DNA of 64,000 nt from Mycobacterium sp. 1274761.0 (GCF_001668615.1 NZ_LZMC01000055.1:179838-243837); one strand, 5' to 3'; shown: positions 18,721-29,381, counted from the stretch's first letter. The notes: generated by a model not told the origin, from the letters alone. Translations and numbers: made by a program.

Positions 18721-20868
18721 CTACTTCGTCAACGACTCCGGCGGGGTGAACCGGTCACCGTAGCGGGCGGCCAGCTCCTTGGCGCGGGCGACGAAGGCGT
18801 CCTTGCCGGTGCCGAGGGCACCTTCGTAGCCGACGATGAACTGCGCGCTGCCGCCGGTGTAGGGCGGGAAGCCGATGCCCATGATCGAACCGATGTTGGC
18901 GTCCGCGGTGGACGTCAGCACGCCCTCGTCGAGGCACTTCTGCGTCTCCAGCGCCTCGGCGAACAGCATCCGATCGATCATGTCCTGCAATGGAATGCTG
19001 GTGTTGGAGGCACCGAACGTGTCCGCCAGCCCCGACCACAGGCCGACGCGCTTGCCGTCGACGTACTCGTAGAACCCGGCGCCCTTCAAGCGGCTGGGCC
19101 GGCCGATCTCGATCATCTTCTCGACGACGGCCTCCGCCGGGTGCGGCTCGTAAGTGCCCCCCGCATCCTCGACGCCCTTGCGGGTCGCGACCGCGATCTT
19201 GTGCATCAGCTCGAGGTTGAGCTCGTCGGACAGCTGCAGCGGCGGCGCCGGGTAACCGGCCTGCGAACCGGCGTGCTCGATGGAAGCCGCCGGCACGCCT
19301 TCGCCGAGCATCGCCAGCGCTTCGTTGACGAACGTGCCGATCACGCGGCTGGTGAAGAAGCCGCGGCTGTCGTTGACCACGATCGGGGTCTTGCCGATGG
19401 CCAGCGTGTAGTCGAACACCCGAGCCAGCGCCTCGTCAGATGTCTTCTCGCCCCTGATGATTTCCACCAACGGCATCTTGTCGACGGGTGAGAAGAAGTG
19501 GATGCCGATGAAGTCCTCTTGGCGCTTCACCCCGGTCGCCAGGCCCGTGATCGGCAGCGTCGAAGTGTTCGACCCGAGCAGCGCGTTGGGCTCGACGATG
19601 TCCTCGATCTCACCGAACACCTTGTGCTTGAGGTCCTGGTCCTCGAACACCGCCTCGACGACGAAGTCGACACCCTTGAGGTCGGCGGCGTCACCGGTCG
19701 GGGTGATGCGCGCCAGCAACGCGTCAGAGCGCTCCTGCGTCGTCTTGCCCCGCTTGAGCGCCTTGGCCTCCAGCTTCTCGGAGTACGCCTTGCCCTTCTG
19801 CGCGGCCTCCAGACTGACATCCTTGAGCACCACCTCGAAGCCGGCCTTGGCCGACACATAGGCGATGCCGGCGCCCATCATGCCCGCTCCCAGCACACCG
19901 ATCTTGTTGATCTTGACCGGCTCGATGCCCTCGGGCCTGCTGCCGCCGCCGTTGATGTACTGCAGATCCAGGAAGAACGCCTGGATCATGTTCTTCGCAG
20001 TTTGGCCGGTGACCAGCTGCGTGAAGTAGCGGCTCTCGATGCGGCTGGCGGTGTCGAAGTCCACCTGCGCGCCCTCGACGGCCGCGTCGAGGATCGCCCG
20101 CGGCGCCGGCATCGGCGCACCCTTGAGCTGCTTCTTCAGCAGCGCCGGGAACGACGGCAGGATGGCAGCGAGCGCCGGATGCGATGGCGTGCCGCCGGGC
20201 ATCTTGTAGCCCTTGGCGTCCCACGGTTGGGTGTGGTTGTCGGGATTGGCCTTGATCCACGCCTTGGCGGCGGGGATCAACTCCTCGATGCTGCCGACCA
20301 ATTCGTCGACCAGACCGGTCTCCTTGGCCTTGGCCGGCTTGAACCGGGTGCCCTGCGACAGCACCTCCATGAACGCCTTCTGGATGCCGAACATCCGGAC
20401 GGTTCGGGTGACACCACCGCCGCCGGGCAACAGGCCGAGAGTCACCTCGGGCAGGCCGATGACCGAACCCTTGACGTCGGCGGCGATGCGGTGGTGGCAG
20501 GCCAGCGCGATCTCAAGGCCGCCGCCGAGCGCGGCGCCGTTGATGGCGGCGACGACCGGCTTGCCCAGCGTCTCGAGCTTGCGCAGGTCGGCCTTGATGG
20601 TCTCGACCTCGTTGAACGCTTCGGCGGCATCGTCGGGTCCGACGTTCATCATGCCCTTGAGGTCACCGCCGGCGAAGAAGGTCTTCTTCGCGCTGGTGAT
20701 GACGACACCGGTGATCGAATCCTTCTCCTGCTCAAGACGATTCACGGCGTTGTGCATCGACTCCTTGTAGTGCTCGTTCATCACGTTGGCCGACCCGGTC
20801 GGGTCGTCCAGCGTCAAGGTGACGATGCCGTCGGCATCCTTGTCCCACTTGATCGTGTTCTCTGCCAT
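18721..20868 (-). CDS. fadB: Fatty oxidation multifunctional protein FadB
   Basis: A 715-residue trifunctional-type subunit. The N-terminal enoyl-CoA hydratase part carries the oxyanion-hole segments FFAGGDLKGM and ALGGGLEIALACHHRIA, plus GLPEVTLGLLPGGGG (about residues 60-150). From about 325 the 3-hydroxyacyl-CoA dehydrogenase part starts with the NAD motif IGVLGAGMMGAGIAYVSAKAG and continues with IGIHFFSPVDKMPLVEII. It catalyses hydration and NAD-dependent oxidation in beta-oxidation, in complex with the thiolase encoded just upstream. The intergenic gap is 15 bp, so fadA-fadB is an operon, as at Rv0859-Rv0860 in M. tuberculosis. Confidence 0.95.
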   Translation of the reverse strand: MAENTIKWDKDADGIVTLTLDDPTGSANVMNEHYKESMHNAVNRLEQEKDSITGVVITSAKKTFFAGGDLKGMMNVGPDDAAEAFNEVETIKADLRKLETLGKPVVAAINGAALGGGLEIALACHHRIAADVKGSVIGLPEVTLGLLPGGGGVTRTVRMFGIQKAFMEVLSQGTRFKPAKAKETGLVDELVGSIEELIPAAKAWIKANPDNHTQPWDAKGYKMPGGTPSHPALAAILPSFPALLKKQLKGAPMPAPRAILDAAVEGAQVDFDTASRIESRYFTQLVTGQTAKNMIQAFFLDLQYINGGGSRPEGIEPVKINKIGVLGAGMMGAGIAYVSAKAGFEVVLKDVSLEAAQKGKAYSEKLEAKALKRGKTTQERSDALLARITPTGDAADLKGVDFVVEAVFEDQDLKHKVFGEIEDIVEPNALLGSNTSTLPITGLATGVKRQEDFIGIHFFSPVDKMPLVEIIRGEKTSDEALARVFDYTLAIGKTPIVVNDSRGFFTSRVIGTFVNEALAMLGEGVPAASIEHAGSQAGYPAPPLQLSDELNLELMHKIAVATRKGVEDAGGTYEPHPAEAVVEKMIEIGRPSRLKGAGFYEYVDGKRVGLWSGLADTFGASNTSIPLQDMIDRMLFAEALETQKCLDEGVLTSTADANIGSIMGIGFPPYTGGSAQFIVGYEGALGTGKDAFVARAKELAARYGDRFTPPESLTK

Positions 20869-20883
20869 GGCTTTTCGTTTCTC

Positions 20884-22095
<1,212 letters not shown>

Positions 22096-22180
22096 GAAGA
22101 TTTTTCCTGTTCAGGTGGGGTGGTGGGAGACCTGCCCGCATCGGGCGGTAGTCCTCTGAGCGCCAGCCTAACAGTGCCAG

Positions 22181-22196
22181 CCAACCTGTTGGTTGG
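22181..22196. promoter_or_regulatory. Palindromic operator candidate upstream of fadA
   Basis: CCAACCTGTTGGTTGG is a perfect 6 bp inverted repeat with a 4 bp spacer, located 86 bp upstream of the fadA start and 120 bp before the divergent aminotransferase gene. The form suits a TetR- or GntR-type fatty-acid regulator. Which protein binds it cannot be told from here. Confidence 0.5.
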
Positions 22197-22317
22197 GAGC
22201 CCAGCCAGGTGCGGTGGCGCCGACACAATGTCGCGCTGAGGGCGCCGTCACGGCTATATATGCATGGCGAGGCTGTCAGGCTGACATTGTGACGGGGCGA
22301 CCCTAGGCTCGGCGATC

Positions 22318-23478
22318 ATGACGGTGGAGCGGCTGCGGCCGTATGCGGTGACGATCTTCGCCGAGATGTCGGCGCTGGCCGCCAGCATCGGCGCGGTGAA
22401 CCTGGGGCAGGGATTCCCCGACGAGGACGGGCCGCCGGCCATGCTCAAGGCCGCCGAGAACGCGATCGCCGAAGGCGTCAACCAGTACCCGCCGGGGCTG
22501 GGCATCGCGCCGCTGCGCGAGGCTATCGCCGCCCAGCGCCAGCGGCACTTCGGCACCGAATACGACGCCGACACCGAAGTGCTCGTCACCGTCGGCGCCA
22601 CCGAGGCCATCGCAGGCGCCGTCCTCGGGCTCGTTGAGCCGGGCTCGGAAGTGCTGCTGATCGAGCCGTTCTATGACTCCTACTCCCCCGTGATTGCGAT
22701 GGCGGGCTGCCAGCGTCGTGCGGTGCCGATGGTGCCCGACGGCCGCGGCTTCGCGATCGACGTCGAGGGTCTGCGCAAAGCCGTCACGCCGCGCACGAAG
22801 GCGTTGATCCTCAACTCGCCGCACAACCCGACCGGGATGGTCGCCACCGATGCCGAGCTGGCCGCGATCGCCGACCTCGCCGTGAGTGCGGACCTGCTGG
22901 TCATCACCGACGAGGTGTACGAGCACCTGGTGTTTGACGGCCGCCGCCACCTGCCGCTGGCCAACTATCCCGGCATGGCGGAGCGGACCGTCACCATCTC
23001 GAGCGCGGCGAAGATGTTCAACGTGACCGGTTGGAAGATTGGATGGGCCTGCGGCCCAGCCGTTCTCATCAACGGGCTACGGGCGGCCAAGCAGTATCTG
23101 AGCTATGTCGGCGGCGCTCCCTTCCAGCCTGCGGTGGCTCACGCGCTGAACACCGAAGAGGCCTGGGTGGCCGCCCTGCGGGAGTCGTTGCAGGCCAAAC
23201 GCGACCGGCTCGCGTCAGCCCTGGACGAGTTGGGTTTCGACGTGCACGACAGCTTCGGCACGTATTTCCTGTGCGCAGACCCGCGACCGCTGGGCTTCGA
23301 CGACAGCACGACGTTCTGCGCCGAGCTGCCGGAGAAAGCCGGTGTGGCCGCGATCCCGATGTCGGCGTTCTGCACGTCAACCGACAATGAGTGGAATCAC
23401 TTGGTGCGCTTCGCCTTTTGCAAGCGCGACGACACGCTCGACGAGGCGATCCGTCGCCTGGCGGTACTACGCCGCTAA
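22318..23478 (+). CDS. PLP-dependent aminotransferase (class I/II)
   Basis: A 386-residue fold-type I aminotransferase. GQGFPDEDGPP, NQYPPGLG and VTVGATEAIAGAVLGL are family hallmarks; LNSPHNPTGMV (about residue 165) and the Schiff-base lysine in TISSAAKMFNVTGWKIGW (about 230) are present, and the C-terminal Arg in HLVRFAFCK binds the substrate carboxylate. Its M. tuberculosis counterpart at this site is Rv0858c, annotated as a DapC-like N-succinyldiaminopimelate aminotransferase; the sequence also resembles kynurenine-oxoglutarate transaminases. The reaction class is clear, the substrate is not. Confidence 0.87.
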   Translation: MTVERLRPYAVTIFAEMSALAASIGAVNLGQGFPDEDGPPAMLKAAENAIAEGVNQYPPGLGIAPLREAIAAQRQRHFGTEYDADTEVLVTVGATEAIAGAVLGLVEPGSEVLLIEPFYDSYSPVIAMAGCQRRAVPMVPDGRGFAIDVEGLRKAVTPRTKALILNSPHNPTGMVATDAELAAIADLAVSADLLVITDEVYEHLVFDGRRHLPLANYPGMAERTVTISSAAKMFNVTGWKIGWACGPAVLINGLRAAKQYLSYVGGAPFQPAVAHALNTEEAWVAALRESLQAKRDRLASALDELGFDVHDSFGTYFLCADPRPLGFDDSTTFCAELPEKAGVAAIPMSAFCTSTDNEWNHLVRFAFCKRDDTLDEAIRRLAVLRR

Positions 23479-23481
23479 CGG

Positions 23482-24399
23482 CTACAGCGAAGCGGCGATC
23501 TCCCAGAGCGATTCGCGTCCGGCCGGCTGCGACTGATCTACCGCGCTGAGCACGACATCGGTCGCGCCGGCGTCCAGATAGCGCTTGAGGTGCGCAGCAA
23601 CTGTGTCGGACGACCCGACGGCTGCAATGTCCACCACCGTCTCGACGCCCTCCCGCGCGATCACTTTCTGGTACGACGGCACCGTCTCGTAGAAGCTCAA
23701 AGCCTCGGCGGCCACGGCACGGCCCGCGTCGACGTCATCGGTCACCAGCGCCGGCACCGCGGCGATGATCTTCGGACGCGGCCTGCTGGCATCGGCTGCC
23801 GCGCGCGTGATCGTCGGCTCGATGAACTCCGCGATGGTGTGGGGGCCGGCGAGGTACGGCAGAGTGCCGTCGGCCAGTTCTCCGGTGACCTGCAAGGCTT
23901 TTGGCCCCATTGCGGCGACATACACCGGAACCGGTGTGCCGCCCAATACGTTCACCGGCCACTCGGGGTTCGCGGTGAATTCGTCGCCGTGAAAGTCGAC
24001 GGTGCCGGTGTCGAATATCGACCGCAGTACGGTCAGGTGCTCACGCAGCCGCGCGATGGTGTTGGGCCACGCCTTCCCGAACGCCTGCTGTTCGGGGGCG
24101 TGCGCACCCAGGCCGAGGCCGAGGCTGAAGTTGCCGTGCGACGCCGCCTGCGCGGTCTGCGCCTGCGAGGCGACAATCAACGGATGCCGTGGGTTGATCG
24201 GCACTACAAACGTGCCGACACCGAGACCGGGGACCGCGGCCGCGACCAGCCCAGCCGCACCGATGGCGTCATAGTCGAACCGCTGGGGCAGCCACACCTG
24301 TCGGACGCCGAGTTCGTAAGCCCGGCGCGCCTGAGATGTCAGGTCGTCGAATACATTGTCTGCGTTGGGTGTTCCGTAGAGCACGACTCCGGTAGCCAT
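23482..24399 (-). CDS. LLM-class F420-dependent oxidoreductase
   Basis: A 305-residue luciferase-like barrel. LGVRQVWLPQRFDYDAIGAAG, LGVGTFVVPINPRHPL and FSLGLGLGAHAPEQQAFGKAW match the TIGR03564-type F420 enzymes. It is convergent with the aminotransferase, three bases from stop to stop. Substrate unknown. It is the third F420-type gene in this window, in line with the strong use of F420 in mycobacteria. Confidence 0.83.
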   Translation of the reverse strand: MATGVVLYGTPNADNVFDDLTSQARRAYELGVRQVWLPQRFDYDAIGAAGLVAAAVPGLGVGTFVVPINPRHPLIVASQAQTAQAASHGNFSLGLGLGAHAPEQQAFGKAWPNTIARLREHLTVLRSIFDTGTVDFHGDEFTANPEWPVNVLGGTPVPVYVAAMGPKALQVTGELADGTLPYLAGPHTIAEFIEPTITRAAADASRPRPKIIAAVPALVTDDVDAGRAVAAEALSFYETVPSYQKVIAREGVETVVDIAAVGSSDTVAAHLKRYLDAGATDVVLSAVDQSQPAGRESLWEIAASL

Positions 24400-24462
24400 G
24401 CACCGACCAACGGGTCGCCCGCGACGGCTATTCCGATATACTCCGGCTGATCGAAAGGGTTC

Positions 24463-24903
24463 CTACGTCACCCGTGCCATTACTCGCCGGCGCAGGTTTT
24501 CGGTCGCGACGTCGAGCACCTGCTTCTTGGCCCGCTTGATCAGGAATGCGGGTACCGGCGCGGCCAGCTCCAAGATGAGGTCGAAGCGCACCCGTGTCCG
24601 ATCCAAACCCTCGGGCGTCAGGTTGTACTCGCCGTGCAGACCGCGCTGCGCGGCGGTTGCCGAGGAGTCCCACACCATCCACCGGTCGCCCCAGTTGTAT
24701 TCGAGCATCTCCTTGTCGGTGATGCCCATGATCTTCAATGTGGCCTTGACGTGATGCGGCCGCCCGTCGGGATGCCGGTCGATCACCTCGGCCGTCTTGT
24801 GCAGCGGCGACCACGACGGCACCGCGTCGATGTCGGCGAGCACGTCGAGGATCGCCTCGGGCGGGGCGTCGAAGACGACCTCCCGCGACGCGCGAACGGC
24901 CAT
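24463..24903 (-). CDS. SRPBCC (START-like) family protein, copy 1
   Basis: A 146-residue helix-grip protein of the type next to far in M. tuberculosis (Rv0856/Rv0857). It begins VRASREVVFDAPPEAILDVLADIDAVPSW and has the DRWMVWDSSATAAQRGLHGEYNLTPEG and FLIKRAKKQVLDVATENLRRRV segments. The fold makes a hydrophobic cavity for lipids or polyketides; no enzyme motif is present. Two paralogues lie at 26979 and 27460. It follows the CoA-transferase gene on the same strand with a gap of about 50 bp. Confidence 0.85.
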   Translation of the reverse strand: MAVRASREVVFDAPPEAILDVLADIDAVPSWSPLHKTAEVIDRHPDGRPHHVKATLKIMGITDKEMLEYNWGDRWMVWDSSATAAQRGLHGEYNLTPEGLDRTRVRFDLILELAAPVPAFLIKRAKKQVLDVATENLRRRVMARVT

Positions 24904-24952
24904 GGTGGCAAATGTAATCCTTGAGCCGCGGGCCCCGCAGTCGACTCTTCAG

Positions 24953-26032
24953 TTACCACCCGATCTCCTCGAGCCGGGTGGTGGCCTTCGGCGGAGGCCC
25001 AACGGGCGCGGCCGGCGTACGGGAGAAGCGCGGTGCCGGTGCCGCCTGCTCGACGCCGCCGCTCTCGATCACTGTCGACCGCGCTTTGAGGTGCTCGTTT
25101 TGGGCGGCCTCGGTCCACGTCAGCACCGGCGTCACACACGCGTCGGTGCCCGCGAAAACCTGCGCCCACTGGTCGCGGGTCCTGCTGGCGAACCTGTTGG
25201 TGAAAATCTCCTGCATCCGCGGATACGCCGCGAGATCGAATTGGTTGGGCACCTCGTCGGCTGTCAGCCCCAGGCCGGTCAGCAATTGAGCGAAGAACTG
25301 CGGTTCGATGGCGCCGACGGCCATGTATTTGCCGTCCGACGTCTCGTAGGTGCGATAGAACGGCGCGCCGCCGTCGAGTAGGAACGACTCGCGCTCGTCG
25401 CGCAGCGAACCGGTCGCCTTCATCGTCCACATCATCTGCGACAGGATGCTGACGCCGTCGACCATCGCGGCGTCGATCACCTGTCCCGTCCCGGACTTCT
25501 CGCGTTCGTACAGCGCAGCGACGATCCCGAGGAGCACAAGCATCGATCCGCCGCCGAAGTCGGCGACCAGGTTCAGCGGTGCGACGGGCGGCCGGTCGCG
25601 ATACCCGATCGCCGACAGCGCACCCGTCTGCGACAAATAGTTGATGTCGTGGCCCGCGGTCATGGCCAGCGGCCCGTCCTGCCCCCAACCGGTGATGCGC
25701 GCGAAGATCAGCCGCGGGTTCACCGCGGCGCATTCGTCGGGCCCGATGCCGAGCCGCTCGCAGGTGCCCGGCCGGAAACAGTCGAGCAGCACGTCGGCCT
25801 TCGCGGCCAGGTCGAGCAGCAGCTGCGGCTGATTCTTGACGTCGAGGTCGACGATGCGCTTTCCGCGGTGCAGCAGGTCGACGTCCTCCGCTGGCATGGT
25901 CAACCCACCGGGCCGACGGACGCGCACCACGTCGGCGCCGAGGTCGGCGAGCATCATCGCGGCATGCGGGCCAGGGCCGATACCGCCGAGCTCGATCACT
26001 TTCACCCCTGCCAGGGGACCGGTATGTGCCAT
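24953..26032 (-). CDS. far: CaiB/BaiF CoA-transferase / alpha-methylacyl-CoA racemase
   Basis: A 359-residue class III CoA-transferase family protein. GVKVIELGGIGPGPHAAMMLADLGADVVRV is the family start. VDLDVKNQPQLLLDL and DCFRPGTCERLGIGPDE follow, then the region GHDINYLSQTGALSAIG and LVADFGGGSM with the catalytic Asp used in alpha-methylacyl-CoA racemases. It should act on branched acyl-CoA, feeding beta-oxidation, consistent with fadA/fadB nearby. It matches Rv0855 (far) in place and layout. Substrate specificity is inferred. Confidence 0.85.
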   Translation of the reverse strand: MAHTGPLAGVKVIELGGIGPGPHAAMMLADLGADVVRVRRPGGLTMPAEDVDLLHRGKRIVDLDVKNQPQLLLDLAAKADVLLDCFRPGTCERLGIGPDECAAVNPRLIFARITGWGQDGPLAMTAGHDINYLSQTGALSAIGYRDRPPVAPLNLVADFGGGSMLVLLGIVAALYEREKSGTGQVIDAAMVDGVSILSQMMWTMKATGSLRDERESFLLDGGAPFYRTYETSDGKYMAVGAIEPQFFAQLLTGLGLTADEVPNQFDLAAYPRMQEIFTNRFASRTRDQWAQVFAGTDACVTPVLTWTEAAQNEHLKARSTVIESGGVEQAAPAPRFSRTPAAPVGPPPKATTRLEEIGW

Positions 26033-26049
26033 GCCCGCAGACTAGTGGG

Positions 26050-26982
26050 GTGGCCGAAAGAGAAAGCACGCTCACGGTGCTCGTCGCGTTCGGCGCCAAC
26101 CTCGCCGTCGCCGTCGCCAAGACCGTCGCGGCGGTGATATCCGGGTCGGCATCGATGACTGCCGAGGCAGCGCACTCCTGGGCGGACACCGGCAATCAAG
26201 GGTTCCTCATCGTCGCCGACCGGCGAAGCAGCAGGCCCCCCGACGCCGAGCGGCCGCTGGGTTACGGCGGCGAGGCGTACGTGTGGTCGCTGCTCGCGGC
26301 CGTCGGGCTGTTTGTCGTCGGCGGGTCGCTGTCGGTGTGGCGCGGCGTCACCGAACTCATCCACGGCGAATCGAGCGCAGAGAACTATCTGGTCGCCTAC
26401 ATCGTGCTTGGCGTTGCGTTTGTGCTCGAGTCGACGTCACTGCTGCAGGCTGTGCGCCAATTGCGCGGTGAGGCAGGCCAATTCAACAGAGACCTGTTGG
26501 CCCATGTGTTGCAGACGTCGGATCCGACTACGCGCGCGGTGTTCGCCGAAGACACCGCGGCGTTGCTCGGCATCGTGATCGCCCTCGGGGGGATCGGACT
26601 GCACCAGCTCACCGGCAACGCGGCCTGGGACGGGGTGGGTTCGATTCTCGTAGGCGTGCTGTTGGGCGCGGTCGCGGTAGTGCTCATCGACCGTAACCGC
26701 CGGTTCCTGGTCGGCCAGCCGGCCAGCCCACAGCTGCGCGACGCCGCCATCGCGCGCCTGCAGGAACTTCCCGAGGTCGCCTCGGTCCGGTTCATCCGGC
26801 TGGTGTTTGTCGGCCCCAAGCAACTGTTCCTGGTGGCCAGCGTCGATTTGGTCGGCGATGCCGTCGAGTCGAGCGTGGCGACGACGCTGCGCGAGCTGGA
26901 AACCAAATTGCAGGCCGAGCCCTACATCATCGACGCGGTGCTGACCATCGCCGAACCTGACGACCTCGACCGGCAGCTCTAG
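26050..26982 (+). CDS. Cation diffusion facilitator transporter
   Basis: A 310-residue CDF exporter. Six membrane segments can be traced, starting LTVLVAFGANLAVAVAKTVAA and including WSLLAAVGLFVVGG and GVGSILVGVLLGAVAVVLI. The metal-site motif SMTAEAAHSWADTGNQG (about residue 35) has the H-x3-D pair and the second pair is in FAEDTAALLG (about 170: D and nearby E). The cytosolic C-terminal domain ends EPYIIDAVLTIAEP. It should export zinc or a similar divalent metal for proton. GTG start at 26050; its 3' end overlaps the convergent SRPBCC gene by 4 bp. Confidence 0.87.
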   Translation: MAERESTLTVLVAFGANLAVAVAKTVAAVISGSASMTAEAAHSWADTGNQGFLIVADRRSSRPPDAERPLGYGGEAYVWSLLAAVGLFVVGGSLSVWRGVTELIHGESSAENYLVAYIVLGVAFVLESTSLLQAVRQLRGEAGQFNRDLLAHVLQTSDPTTRAVFAEDTAALLGIVIALGGIGLHQLTGNAAWDGVGSILVGVLLGAVAVVLIDRNRRFLVGQPASPQLRDAAIARLQELPEVASVRFIRLVFVGPKQLFLVASVDLVGDAVESSVATTLRELETKLQAEPYIIDAVLTIAEPDDLDRQL

Positions 26983-27419
26983 CCCTTCTTGGTTTTCAGA
27001 ACTCGCTTGCGCAGGCCGTCGGTGGCCGTCTCCATCAAGCCTTTGGCGCCGCGCTTGATCAGGAAACCAGGCAGCGGCACCGTCGGCTCTACGGTCAGCT
27101 CGAAGCGCACATGCGTGGAGCCGCCGTCGGGGGTCAGCGTGTAGCGGCCCTCCTGCGCGCGTTGCTGTTTGGCGCTGACCAACGTCCAGCTCACCCCGTC
27201 ATCGTGGATGGTGTAGTCAACGACCTGCTCGTCGCTGATTCCGACGACCTTGACCACTTGCCGGGACTTGGCCGGGCGGCCTTCCTCGTCGCGTTCGAGC
27301 ACCTCGACCTTCTGGTGCGTCGACGACCACTCCGGCAGTGACTCCAGGTCGGTAAGGACCGCCATGATCTCGTCAGGCGTCGCCTCGATGGTGATGTCGC
27401 GGGATTCGGTGATGGCCAT
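26979..27419 (-). CDS. SRPBCC family protein, copy 2
   Basis: A 146-residue helix-grip protein paralogous to the ones at 24463 and 27460. It starts ITESRDITIEATPDEIMAVLTDLESLPEWSS and ends FLIKRGAKGLMETATDGLRKRVL. The shared ending and spacing suggest a local duplication. It probably binds a hydrophobic ligand; no catalytic residues can be assigned. It follows copy 3 in the same direction, 40 bp apart. Confidence 0.85.
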   Translation of the reverse strand: MAITESRDITIEATPDEIMAVLTDLESLPEWSSTHQKVEVLERDEEGRPAKSRQVVKVVGISDEQVVDYTIHDDGVSWTLVSAKQQRAQEGRYTLTPDGGSTHVRFELTVEPTVPLPGFLIKRGAKGLMETATDGLRKRVLKTKKG

Positions 27420-27459
27420 GGTGCAACGATGCCCACCGCGGCGAACCGCGAAACCAGCT

Positions 27460-27900
27460 CTAGCCCTTCTTGAGCTTCAGCACCCGCTTGCGCAGGCCGT
27501 CGGTCGCGGACTCAAGGCCGCCCTTCATCGCCCGTTTGAGGACGAAGCCTGGGATCGGCACCGCCGGGTCGACGGTGATTTCGAACTTGACCCGGGTCTT
27601 GTCGCCGTCGGGCGTCAGCGTGTACTTCGCTTCCTGCGTCTTGAGCTGGGTCGAGCTGATCAGGGTCCAGCCTGCGCTGGTGTCGGTCCACTCGTACTGC
27701 ACGACCTGCTCGTCGGCGATGCCCATCGTCTTCAACTTGAGCTTGACCCGGCCCGGCCTGCCGTTGTCGTCGGTGTCGAGGATCTCGGCGCCCTGATGCT
27801 GTGACGACCACTCCGGCGCCGTGGTGACGTCGGCGAGGACGTCGAGGATCTCCTGCGGTGTTGCTTCGATGACCACTTCGCGTGAATCGCTGACTGCCAT
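27460..27900 (-). CDS. SRPBCC family protein, copy 3
   Basis: A 146-residue paralogue of the previous gene, with the start VSDSREVVIEATPQEILDVLADVTTAPEWSS and the end FVLKRAMKGGLESATDGLRKRVLK. The tandem pair is the likely result of duplication. It lies 22 bp downstream of mceF on the same strand, so it may be transcribed with the mce operon, which would suit a lipid-binding role; that link is inference. Confidence 0.85.
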   Translation of the reverse strand: MAVSDSREVVIEATPQEILDVLADVTTAPEWSSQHQGAEILDTDDNGRPGRVKLKLKTMGIADEQVVQYEWTDTSAGWTLISSTQLKTQEAKYTLTPDGDKTRVKFEITVDPAVPIPGFVLKRAMKGGLESATDGLRKRVLKLKKG

Positions 27901-27922
27901 GGCCGCACCCTATGCCAGCGGG

Positions 27923-29380
27923 CTACTGGCCGGGCGGGATCAGCATCGACTGCCATGTCTTGTTTTGCGGGTGCGCAAGATCGGCCTGCGTGTAGCGGTT
28001 GCCGTCCGGTCCGATGTAGTCGCCGGTCGCCGGATCGTAGGGCGCGAACGCGACCGGGGGCGGCGGCGCGCCGGGCGGCGGCACCCGCGGATCCTGGCCC
28101 GGCGCATACTGCGGCACCCCCTGGCCGGACAGCGTCGCGTTCGGGTCGCCCTTCCAGTTGAAGCCGTCGTTGAGCGGGACGTACTCCTCGTTGCTCTCGC
28201 AGATCTCGACGGTGGGCGCGCGCTTGGCCGGATTGTTCTCGCACGGAATATTGCGTACGCCACGGACATTGAGCGGCGAATCCTGCGGCACCCGGCAGTA
28301 CAGCTCACCGGCGGGGCGCTCGGGATAGTCCACGTCCGACGGCGCACGCTGTTGCCGCACCGGCAGGAACCCGGTGTTGCATGGCGGCGGCAGGTTGAGG
28401 TTCAAATTGAAGTCGAGATAGACGCCCTTGTAGTCCTGCTTGGTGTTCGCGTTCGCCGCGACGATCGCCGACATGACGGCGGTGCCCTGCGGGAACAACA
28501 CCAGCAACTGCTCGATGTCCTTGCGATAGGTCACCGCGATCTCACCCAGGCTCACCAGGTTGGCCAAGAGCACGGGCAGCGCAGGGGCGACGCGGTCGAA
28601 CAGCGCCGTGCCCTCGTCCAGGGTCGGACCGGCCATCTCGAGCAGGTCGGCGAAAGCGGTGTCCTGCGCCTTGAGCTGACCTGTGACAGACGCCATCCGG
28701 TCAGCCCAGGTGGCGACCGAATCCGCGGTTTGCACTTGAGAATTCAGTACGGGTGGTGACTGGTCGATCAGAGAAGTGATCGAGTCCTGGTTCTTGGCGG
28801 CCTCGCGCGCCAGCGAGGTGGACCCGTCGACGATGCGCGACAGCTCGGGGCCGAGCCCCGCGACGGCCTTGTCGGCTTCGTCGACGACGGTCTTCAGGTT
28901 GTCCTGCGGGATAGCCTGCAGCGCCCGGTTTGTCGCGTCCAGCAGACCACCGACGTCGGGCGGAATCTGTGTCCTGCCAACGGGTATGACGTCACCGTCT
29001 GCGAGGGGCCGCGTCGCAGCGTCCTGGCCTTTCTGCGGCGTCAGTTCGACGAACTGTTCACCGACGGCCGAACGGCTGTGTACGGCTGCTGACACGTCTG
29101 CGGGGATCTTCGTCGACGACTGCAGCTTGAGGATGGCACGGACACCGGTGGGAGTGACGTCGATGGACGTGACCCGGCCGATCTCTGAGCCGCGGTAAGT
29201 CACCACGGATGTCGGATACAGACCACCGGAGGACGGCAGTTCCAGCGTCACGTTGTAGCGGCCGACTCCCAACAATGCCGGCACGTTGACGAAGCCGAAT
29301 GCCATAATGCTGCAGGAGATCACGGTGACGACAGCGAGGATCGCCAGCTGCAGCCATACTCTGCGAGGCAACCGCACCAT
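27923..29380 (-). CDS. mceF: Mce family protein MceF
   Basis: A 485-residue outer subunit of an Mce lipid importer. An N-terminal membrane anchor (WLQLAILAVVTVISCSIMAFG, residues 9-29) is followed by the MCE/MlaD domain (LELPSSGGLYPTSVVTYRGSEIGRVTSI, about 45-75) and a long helical tube region. The last 150 residues are Pro-, Asp- and Asn-rich and probably disordered. It is the last mce gene, one base after mceE. The Mce A-F proteins form a hexameric tube across the periplasm that channels lipids. Confidence 0.92.
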   Translation of the reverse strand: MVRLPRRVWLQLAILAVVTVISCSIMAFGFVNVPALLGVGRYNVTLELPSSGGLYPTSVVTYRGSEIGRVTSIDVTPTGVRAILKLQSSTKIPADVSAAVHSRSAVGEQFVELTPQKGQDAATRPLADGDVIPVGRTQIPPDVGGLLDATNRALQAIPQDNLKTVVDEADKAVAGLGPELSRIVDGSTSLAREAAKNQDSITSLIDQSPPVLNSQVQTADSVATWADRMASVTGQLKAQDTAFADLLEMAGPTLDEGTALFDRVAPALPVLLANLVSLGEIAVTYRKDIEQLLVLFPQGTAVMSAIVAANANTKQDYKGVYLDFNLNLNLPPPCNTGFLPVRQQRAPSDVDYPERPAGELYCRVPQDSPLNVRGVRNIPCENNPAKRAPTVEICESNEEYVPLNDGFNWKGDPNATLSGQGVPQYAPGQDPRVPPPGAPPPPVAFAPYDPATGDYIGPDGNRYTQADLAHPQNKTWQSMLIPPGQ

Positions 29381-29381
29381 G

